Positions 1 to 5,439 of a stretch of 14,744 bases of DNA are shown one piece after another. A model generated the notes under the pieces. It did no database searches and was not told the origin of the DNA. It was given only the letters and a program-made list of their open reading frames with translations. Position numbers and translations under genes: made by a program. Origin of the DNA: Methanobacteriota archaeon (GTDB lineage Archaea > Thermoplasmatota > Thermoplasmata > RBG-16-68-12); contig VBME01000153.1 of NCBI GenBank assembly GCA_005878995.1, positions 1 through 14,744 on the forward strand. Reading direction: 5' to 3'. The number at the start of each line of letters is the position of its first letter. The stretch's first letter is position 1.

Positions 1-1
1 G

Positions 2-82
2 AACATGAAAGTCCTGGAGTCGCCCGCACTGAAGACGGACCTCGAGTCCCGCGAGGTCAGCCGGCTCCTCGACAATTACTGA
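2..82 (+). CDS. C-terminal end of an unidentified protein (partial, clipped by left edge)
   Basis: An open frame enters from the left edge and ends at TGA 80-82. The 26 visible residues finish with SREVSRLLDNY and are rich in charged residues. Nearly every codon ends in G or C, the same bias as the other genes here, which supports real coding. The tail converges on the DHH nuclease gene and overlaps its 3' end by 7 bp (76-82). Too little is visible to assign a family. In many archaea the rpsO-recJ-like pair is followed on the same strand by other translation-related genes, so a convergent neighbour marks a boundary of that unit here. Confidence 0.6.
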   Translation, partial: NMKVLESPALKTDLESREVSRLLDNY

Positions 83-1446
83 GCGTTTTCGCGCGCGGCC
101 CCGCGCTGCCGCTCGACGATTTCGTCGACCAGGGAGAGGAACTTGTCTTCTTTCCCTTTCGGGATCGTCGCGCCGGACGCGATGTTGTGGCCCCCGCCGT
201 TCCCGGAGACCTCGGACGCCGCTTCCCGGAGGGCGACCGCGAGGTCAATTCCCGAGGCGATGTGGGCGCGGCTCGCTCGGGCGGAGACCTTCGTGACCCC
301 ATCGAGGACCGAAAGGCCGAGGGTCGGCCGCGACGAATCGAAGAAGAATTGCATCCCTGTGCCGGCCACCACGCCCGCGAGACTCGCGTCATCGCAGTAA
401 AAGAACTGAATGTGCTTCTTCGGGAACAGGCCCGCGGATTCGAGAGAGACGAGGTAGCCGAGAACCTTCGCGGTGTATTCTTCAAGGAGCTTCTCCGCTT
501 TCGCAGTCGCTTCCCGATCGCCCAGGCATACCGCCATCCCGAGGCCTTCCTGCTCGAGGCGATCGCAGCTGTTCACATACGCTTCGAGATCCTGCGCGTA
601 CATCTGGTCCGGTTCAATCCAGAATCGGTCGGCCACGAGGACGTCGAGGGCCTCCGGCGTGGCGCCTTGTTCGACGAGACGCAGGGCGAGAACGGACGCC
701 AGCTTGCGCCGGCCGGTCGTGTCGATCTGGCGGACCGTGGCCTCCGGATCGAAGCCCGCTGCCTGGAGGAACGCGGCGGCCGCGTCCGGCCGTCCCGAGA
801 GGCCTCGGAAATACGGATCGATGGAGACGGCGAGCGCCCGGCCCAGCGGCAGGTCTCGAAGGGCGAGCCGGCGTTCCGGGACGACGACTTTCCGGTCGAC
901 CGCCTCGGCGAACAACGCTGCGTTGACGCCGAGGAAGCCACCGACGGCCTGCTTGTCGCCGATCGCGCCCGCCAACGCGGGTCCGGCGAGGTCCCAGTTG
1001 CGCTCGTCCAAGATGAGGGTGAACAGCCACGTCGTCGTGGCCCCGCACATCTCGCGCGCGCCGTCGACCCCGTCGAGATGGGGGTTGATGTGGACAATCG
1101 TTTCCGAATCGCGGATCGGCTTGTGGTGGTCCAAGACGACGACAGGATACGGCAGGCCCTCCAGGAGATCGAGCTGTCCCGAGCCCATATCGCTCACAAT
1201 GAGCAATTCGTTCGTCTCCTCCCGCAGACGAGCCGCGGCCGCCCGGTCGAGCGCATGTGCCATGCTCGCATGGATCCGCTTTCCGCGGCGCATCATCGCC
1301 CGCACGAGGATCGCGGCCGAGGTTGTGCCGTCCGGATCGTAGTGGCAGAAGATCCGGACCCGAGAGGCGCTTTCGACCAAGGCCGCGGCGTTCCGCATGC
1401 GGTCGAGAAGACCCGCAGGTGCCAAGTCTTCGAGGCCCCGGACCAT
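76..1446 (-). CDS. DHH-family phosphoesterase, archaeal RecJ-like / GINS-associated nuclease (GAN) type
   Basis: This 456-aa protein carries a full DHH nuclease set. Motif I is HYDPDG (residues 35-40), motif II is SDMGSG around D86, motif III is the DHH triad at 106-108, and motif IV is GDKQ around D164. A C-terminal DHHA1 domain has the glycine-rich GNGGGH element near 415-420. The family hydrolyses phosphodiester bonds using two metal ions. The archaeal RecJ-like members act as single-strand exonucleases, and some bind GINS in the CMG replicative helicase. All metal ligands appear present, so activity is expected. The ATG at 1446 follows the rpsO stop by 7 nt and has GTAGGTGG just upstream, so the two genes are cotranscribed. 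The rpsO-recJ-like pairing is common in archaea and supports the call. Which subfamily it belongs to (GAN or another RecJ-like paralogue) is inferred from this context. Confidence 0.93.
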   Translation of the reverse strand: MVRGLEDLAPAGLLDRMRNAAALVESASRVRIFCHYDPDGTTSAAILVRAMMRRGKRIHASMAHALDRAAAARLREETNELLIVSDMGSGQLDLLEGLPYPVVVLDHHKPIRDSETIVHINPHLDGVDGAREMCGATTTWLFTLILDERNWDLAGPALAGAIGDKQAVGGFLGVNAALFAEAVDRKVVVPERRLALRDLPLGRALAVSIDPYFRGLSGRPDAAAAFLQAAGFDPEATVRQIDTTGRRKLASVLALRLVEQGATPEALDVLVADRFWIEPDQMYAQDLEAYVNSCDRLEQEGLGMAVCLGDREATAKAEKLLEEYTAKVLGYLVSLESAGLFPKKHIQFFYCDDASLAGVVAGTGMQFFFDSSRPTLGLSVLDGVTKVSARASRAHIASGIDLAVALREAASEVSGNGGGHNIASGATIPKGKEDKFLSLVDEIVERQRGAARENAQ

Positions 1447-1453
1447 GGGCCAC

Positions 1454-1909
1454 CTACTTCACTTGCGGCTCCGCGAGCTTCAACGAATATTCCCACTGGG
1501 CCGGGAGGACGCCTCGCTCCTTGTAGTACCGCGACAGCCGACGGATGCGCGATTCGATCAGCTGCAGGCCACGCCGGTTGCTCAGGTCCTTCGAGTGGTC
1601 CTTGAGGTGCGCCTGCAGGCTCGTGGCGCGCCGGATGAGACTCGCGAGATCCTCCGGCAGTGCGAACTTCACGCCTTTCGACGTGAGGATCTGGTTCACA
1701 CTCCGCCCGGCGGCGAGCCGCACGTTCGGCACTCCGAAGGCATCCCGGAGCCGGATGCCGATCGCGGCTGTCGAGAGGCCTTCCTGGTGCAAGCGGACGA
1801 TCGTCTCCTCGATTTCCGCCTTCTCCATCGAGACCCATTCCGGGTTCGCCTTCAGGTACGGGCGGGTCGAGCCGCTCTTTCCTTTGCGGTGCGCATGGAG
1901 GCGGGCCAT
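1454..1909 (-). CDS. rpsO: 30S ribosomal protein uS15 (archaeal S15)
   Basis: This is the 151-aa archaeal/eukaryotic form of S15, longer than the roughly 90-aa bacterial protein. It starts MARLHAHRKGKSGSTRPYLK, as is typical of archaeal S15. A helical N-terminal extension (about 28-75) follows, then the core S15 fold with HLKDHSKDLSNRRGLQ (101-116), which contacts 16S rRNA in the platform. The frame stays open upstream to a GTG at 1960. That start would lie on the TATA box, so I use the ATG at 1909, which has GAGG about 6 nt upstream and matches the family N-terminus. Expression should come from the TATA element at 1945-1954, giving a short leader of about 10-15 nt. The DHH nuclease gene follows 7 nt after the stop. 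Confidence 0.97.
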   Translation of the reverse strand: MARLHAHRKGKSGSTRPYLKANPEWVSMEKAEIEETIVRLHQEGLSTAAIGIRLRDAFGVPNVRLAAGRSVNQILTSKGVKFALPEDLASLIRRATSLQAHLKDHSKDLSNRRGLQLIESRIRRLSRYYKERGVLPAQWEYSLKLAEPQVK

Positions 1910-1944
1910 CGGTTCCTCGGGAGGGGCTGCGCATACCGCGCGGA

Positions 1945-1954
1945 CGTATTTAAG
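1945..1954 (-). promoter_or_regulatory. TATA box of rpsO
   Basis: Read on the minus strand the site is CTTAAATACG, an A/T-rich island in very GC-rich DNA. Its centre is about 40 nt upstream of the rpsO ATG, which predicts a start near 1923-1925 and a short leader. It lies 2 bp beyond the stop codon of the upstream methyltransferase gene, so rpsO-recJ-like can be transcribed independently of the TPR/flpA run. Confidence 0.7.
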
Positions 1955-1956
1955 AC

Positions 1957-2739
1957 TCACTTCGTACGCGCGACCGCCATGATGCGAAACGCGCTCGGGG
2001 TCACTCGGCGGAACCGCTTCCGTTTCGGCGTCACGGCGAACTCGCCAGTGCGATCAAAACCCGTCTCCCGGAGGAGCCGGCCCATCTGTGGTCGGGTATA
2101 GGTCCGGACGACATGCCGCTCGGAGAATCGATCAAGGACCTTGCGGCCTTGAAGTACGAGGAACCGAAAGTCCATCACGAGCTGGGATTTCCGCGGATCG
2201 AAATGAGACTCGGAAAGACGAATGATCTCCCGCCCCGCTCCGATTCGATCGATCCAGGACTGAATGCCGGGCCTTACGCCGGATGTCTGCCAGTACTCGT
2301 ACACGAAGAGGCCGCGCGGGACCAAATGCGCGTGCACACGGCGTAGACACCCGGTGACCTCCTGAGGACTCAGAAGATAGTCGAATGCGCCGAACATACA
2401 GATGGCCGCATCGAACGTCTGTCGGAGGCGAAAGGAGTGCATGCGGGCGCGAATGAATCGAGGTGGCTGCCCGACCGGTATCGTTTTCTTCCGCGCGAGC
2501 GCGAGCATCTCCCGAGATTGATCGACGCCCACGACCTCGTAGCCGCGGCGGGCGAGTGGAAAGTCGTGATTTCCCGTGCCGCATCCGAGATCCAAAATCG
2601 TCTTGGGCTTTCCCCGAAAACGCCGGAAGACCCGCTCGAGAAACTCCACATCTCCCTCGTAGTCCACCAGCTCGTGATAGATCTCGTCGTAATACTTTGC
2701 GAACCGACGACCGTAGGAAGGCCGAACGGCCCGAGGCAT
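1957..2739 (-). CDS. class I SAM-dependent methyltransferase (Methyltransf_11/25 type)
   Basis: This 260-aa protein has a Rossmann-like SAM-binding core. Motif I is ILDLGCGTGNHD (48-59), the acidic end of strand 2 is VVGVDQS (69-75), and a motif IV-like strand is AAICMFGAFDYL (111-122), followed by a strand after PRGLFVYEYW. These are features of small-molecule or protein methyltransferases of the UbiE/Methyltransf_25 kind. The substrate cannot be read from sequence. The N-terminus (YGRRFAKYYDEIYHE) is typical of the family and the C-terminus is strongly basic (TPKRKRFRR). The ATG at 2739 lies 32 bp after the flpA stop with no strong Shine-Dalgarno, so its exact start is less certain than its identity. 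Position after flpA suggests cotranscription and perhaps a role in RNA or ribosome modification, but that is inference. Confidence 0.9.
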   Translation of the reverse strand: MPRAVRPSYGRRFAKYYDEIYHELVDYEGDVEFLERVFRRFRGKPKTILDLGCGTGNHDFPLARRGYEVVGVDQSREMLALARKKTIPVGQPPRFIRARMHSFRLRQTFDAAICMFGAFDYLLSPQEVTGCLRRVHAHLVPRGLFVYEYWQTSGVRPGIQSWIDRIGAGREIIRLSESHFDPRKSQLVMDFRFLVLQGRKVLDRFSERHVVRTYTRPQMGRLLRETGFDRTGEFAVTPKRKRFRRVTPSAFRIMAVARTK

Positions 2740-2771
2740 CCGCGACGCGAACCCGTTCCTATCGGATGATG

Positions 2772-3434
2772 CTATGGCTTCTGCACCACCAACGCAGCGT
2801 GATCCGCCTGGAATGGGGACAGAATACGCAAGTCAACCGGTTTGTGTCCGGCCCCGACCACCGTTCGCTTCGCGGCGTCAAAGACGCGGCTGGGCGCAGC
2901 AGCCACATCTTGGGACCGGGCTTTGATCATCAAGTAACCGAAACCACCCGCCCGGACCAACGCGAGGTTCTTGAGAAAAATACCTTCTTGGTCTCGTTGG
3001 GCTACATCTTGGTAAAGGATATCCACGAAACCCACGTGGCTCGCGTACGATTCCGGGTTCGTCGCATCGCCCAGGACGGGGACGAGGTTTTTTCGGGCCT
3101 CGGCCAACGCGAGCAGGTCTCGAAAGGATCGAGACGCTACTTCGACCGCCGTGATTGTCCCCCGACGGCAAATGTCGGAGACATGGCTGACGGTGGTCCC
3201 GCTTCCCGCCCCCAGGTATAGTACGGAGGCCTCCTCGCGAAATTCCCAGCTGTGCCCGCCGCATTTCAGATAGGCCGCGAGCTTGCTCCGGTTCGCGTCC
3301 CATCGACGAAACTCGTCATGCCCGGATTGAACGAGCCCCTCGCCGTACACCGTCGCGCCGGGGACGAGATTGCGGGTCAGCAGCCACGGTCCCTCCGAGT
3401 AGACGCCTTCCCACTTCGTCGGCTGGACGGACAT
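2772..3434 (-). CDS. flpA: fibrillarin-like rRNA/tRNA 2'-O-methyltransferase
   Basis: At 220 aa this is the usual size for archaeal fibrillarin, the catalytic subunit of the C/D-box sRNP that methylates ribose 2'-hydroxyls on rRNA and tRNA. Visible family features are NRSKLAAYL (48-56, including the conserved Lys 51), the SAM loop YLGAGSGTTVSHVSDI (73-88), the acidic VEVA (97-100), GDAT (122-125), ILYQDVAQ with Asp 143, and YLMIKARS with Lys 171. FlpA normally works with Nop5 and L7Ae, and nop5 is often the adjacent gene in other archaea. Here the upstream neighbour is a TPR protein instead. The ATG at 3434 overlaps that gene's TGA by one base (TGATG), with no Shine-Dalgarno, pointing to translation by coupling. 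Confidence 0.96.
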   Translation of the reverse strand: MSVQPTKWEGVYSEGPWLLTRNLVPGATVYGEGLVQSGHDEFRRWDANRSKLAAYLKCGGHSWEFREEASVLYLGAGSGTTVSHVSDICRRGTITAVEVASRSFRDLLALAEARKNLVPVLGDATNPESYASHVGFVDILYQDVAQRDQEGIFLKNLALVRAGGFGYLMIKARSQDVAAAPSRVFDAAKRTVVGAGHKPVDLRILSPFQADHAALVVQKP

Positions 3435-4492
3435 CAGGGAGGCGAAGGCTCGGGCGGCTTTGACCTTTCCGCGGGAGGAGCCTTACGGCTCCGTCGCTTC
3501 CGAGGCTTCGAACTGGGACTCGGCTTGGCAGCGTCGGACTCCGGTGGGGATTTCGTCTTCTTTCGTGGAGTGCGCTTTCGTGCTCTCGGTGGGCGGTCCG
3601 ATCCTCCGACGTTCGCGAGGTTGAGCATGATTCGAGGGGAATCGGCGAGCTTCGCCGCGCGTCGGATGTTTCCGGCCGCACCCTTCGCTTGGCCGAGTTG
3701 GAGTTGCGCGACACCGAGGTTGTTCAGCGCCTCCGCGCGATGGGGGTCGATCTTGAGCGCCGCACGGAACGCCGCGATGGCTTCCCGAGTTCGCCCGGCG
3801 AGTAGGAGCGCGGCGCCAAGGTTAATGCGCGAGTCTAGATCCGTTGGCTCGGCCCGAGTCGCCTCCATCAACATGTTGACGGCTGCCTCGTGGCGGCCTG
3901 CTCGGAGGAGGGCAGTCCCGCCGGCGCGCAAGAGACCGGGAATCTCCCGGCGGGATTCTGCGGTAGCGCGGAACACGCGCGCGGCCTCTTCGCCGAAGCC
4001 GGCCCGAGCGAGGAAGTCCGCCTGCATCGCAAGGGCCCGGAGGTCCCCTACATGGGTGGCGAGGTACGACTCACACGCGCGTACGGCTCGCTCGTATTCG
4101 CCAGCTGCGGCCAAGACCCCGGCCCGATGAAGCAGGGCGTCCGCGTCGCCCATCCGGGCCGCACGGTCGAACGACCTGGTTGCCTCGGCGAGCGATCCGC
4201 CCGCGAGTTGGGCCTGGCCGAGGCCCAACCAGGGCGCCGGCGCGTCGAGTTGGATCGTCGACTCCCAGACATCCTGCGAGACCTCTGGGAATCCGAGTCG
4301 CGTGAGCAGCGCGGCGATGTGCTCCCGCTTGGCCCGCCACGGTTCCGCGCGGGCGTGCCGCCGCACATGATCGAGGACACGCATCCGGACGACCGCGCTC
4401 CGGCCTTTCGGGTTCAGTCCGAGGGACTCGCACATGTGCTTGAGGACCGGCCACTCCGCGTGCTCGACCTCCGCCAAGGGGGGGAGGCTCAC
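3434..4492 (-). CDS. SAP-like domain and TPR protein with lysine/arginine-rich tail
   Basis: With the start chosen here the protein has 352 aa. Residues about 14-45 (WPVLKHMCESLGLNPKGRSA onward) resemble a SAP helix-extended-helix, a nucleic-acid-binding fold. Residues about 88-292 hold five or six TPR-like helical pairs, the clearest being LDSRINLGAALLLAGRTREA and EALNNLGVAQLQLGQAKGA. Residues about 298-352 form a disordered Pro/Ser tail with two basic clusters (RARKRTPRKKTK and KPRKRRSRK). The GTG at 4492 is preferred over upstream starts at 4510 or 4570. It overlaps the upstream stop as GTGA and has GAGG seven nt upstream, within AGAGGTGA. It is followed directly by flpA through a TGATG overlap. 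I do not recognise a named family. An RNA or RNP scaffold role is inferred from the basic tail and from flpA. Confidence 0.85.
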   Translation of the reverse strand: MSLPPLAEVEHAEWPVLKHMCESLGLNPKGRSAVVRMRVLDHVRRHARAEPWRAKREHIAALLTRLGFPEVSQDVWESTIQLDAPAPWLGLGQAQLAGGSLAEATRSFDRAARMGDADALLHRAGVLAAAGEYERAVRACESYLATHVGDLRALAMQADFLARAGFGEEAARVFRATAESRREIPGLLRAGGTALLRAGRHEAAVNMLMEATRAEPTDLDSRINLGAALLLAGRTREAIAAFRAALKIDPHRAEALNNLGVAQLQLGQAKGAAGNIRRAAKLADSPRIMLNLANVGGSDRPPRARKRTPRKKTKSPPESDAAKPSPSSKPRKRRSRKAPPAERSKPPEPSPP

Positions 4493-5439
4493 GGCGTCAC
4501 CTCTTGACATCGTGGGCGAATCTCGCACTCTGCGCAACCCGGATCGCCCGCGAGGTGCGTCCCGAAGCATTCGTAGACGCCGCGGTAGAAGTCCACCTTG
4601 TCCCGCATCTCCCTCGCGCGACCCAGCGCAGCCTTCGCTTCGGCGAGATTCGGATCAATCGTCAGCGCGCGTTCAAACGATTGGAGCGCCAACGTGGATT
4701 CGAGGAGCCCAAGATGGGCGAGGCCTTTCGCATACCACAACCACGCCGCCTCTCGAATCCGGAGCGCCCGGTCGGCCCAGAGGACCGCCTCTCCGTGGCG
4801 GCCCTGCTGCTCGTACAGGTACATCCGGTTCGCCATGGCGTCGAAGAAGTCGGGGTCGAAATGCAACGCCTCGTCGAAGCAACGTGCGGCCCCGGACGCA
4901 TCCTCGAGGCGGAGCAACGCCGCGCCTTTGTTGTTCCATGCGGCGGCGCTCTCTGGGCGGAACGAGAGGACCTTCTCGTTGCAGGCAATCGCGCCTCGAT
5001 AGTCCTTCAGCTCATGGAGGACCGCGCCTTTGTCGATCCAGGCTTCGACTGACCGGGGGTCGAGAGCCAACATCCGATCGTACGCCTCCGCTTCCTCCTG
5101 CGTCCGCCCGAGGTCGTGGAGGACCGACGCCAAGCCCATCCATCCCTCCTTCGACTCCCCGTTCGCCTTGAGGGCTTGCGCGAAGGAGTCGAGTGCGCCT
5201 TCCAAGTCGCCGGTCTTCCGGAGGATGCGGCCCCGGAGGATCCAGGCGGCGTCGTACTGCGGCTTCAACTTCAGGGCGACGGCGAGCTGCCCGAGCGCCC
5301 CGTCGGCGTTGCCGCGTTCGAACGCGTTTCGCGCGGCGTGCATCGCGGCTTCGAGCCGATCGACGCTCGGCAGGAACCGCCGGGTCTGGTCCGGCGGGAA
5401 CGTCAGTCGCTCGCCTCCCGCTCCAGGTGACGGACGCAT
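4489..5439 (-). CDS. TPR protein with C-terminal four-cysteine cluster
   Basis: Counted from the ATG at 5439, this 316-aa protein is made of about seven consecutive TPR units (about 33-275). Examples are AWILRGRILRKTGDLEGALD, AWIDKGAVLHELKDYRGAIA and AWNNKGAALLRLEDASGAAR. TPR solenoids bind peptides and build complexes. After the last repeat comes a short segment, FYRGVYECFGTHLAGDPGCA followed by ECEIRPRC. It has Cys 291, 302, 305 and 311 in the pattern C-x10-C-x2-C-x5-C, suggesting a zinc or Fe-S site. The start is uncertain. ATG 5439 would overlap the upstream gene by 37 nt and lacks a good ribosome site. An in-frame CTG at 5406 overlaps the upstream stop as CTGA and has GGGAGG seven nt before it, which would give 305 aa. 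The family is not recognised beyond TPR. Confidence 0.88.
   Translation of the reverse strand: MRPSPGAGGERLTFPPDQTRRFLPSVDRLEAAMHAARNAFERGNADGALGQLAVALKLKPQYDAAWILRGRILRKTGDLEGALDSFAQALKANGESKEGWMGLASVLHDLGRTQEEAEAYDRMLALDPRSVEAWIDKGAVLHELKDYRGAIACNEKVLSFRPESAAAWNNKGAALLRLEDASGAARCFDEALHFDPDFFDAMANRMYLYEQQGRHGEAVLWADRALRIREAAWLWYAKGLAHLGLLESTLALQSFERALTIDPNLAEAKAALGRAREMRDKVDFYRGVYECFGTHLAGDPGCAECEIRPRCQEVTP
4497..4504 (-). promoter_or_regulatory. Shine-Dalgarno that fixes the GTG start of the SAP/TPR gene
   Basis: On the minus strand the site reads AGAGGTGA, complementary to the 3' end of 16S rRNA, and GAGG is seven nt before GTG 4492. It lies inside the last codons of the upstream TPR gene. 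It argues for the GTG start over the ATG at 4510, which the motif would follow rather than precede. Confidence 0.65.

Noticed and set aside
187..1605. 472-aa open frame on the plus strand opposite the DHH nuclease gene
   Set aside because: It is antisense to a protein with all DHH motifs and also runs into rpsO. It has no recognisable domain and no promoter or ribosome site.
1910..1960. 17-residue N-terminal extension of S15 starting at GTG 1960
   Set aside because: It runs through the TATA box and does not match the family N-terminus, which begins MARLHAHRKG.
4511..4570. N-terminal extension of the SAP/TPR protein to an upstream start at 4570
   Set aside because: It would overlap the upstream TPR gene by more than 80 nt and lacks a ribosome site. 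GTG 4492 has a Shine-Dalgarno and a GTGA overlap.
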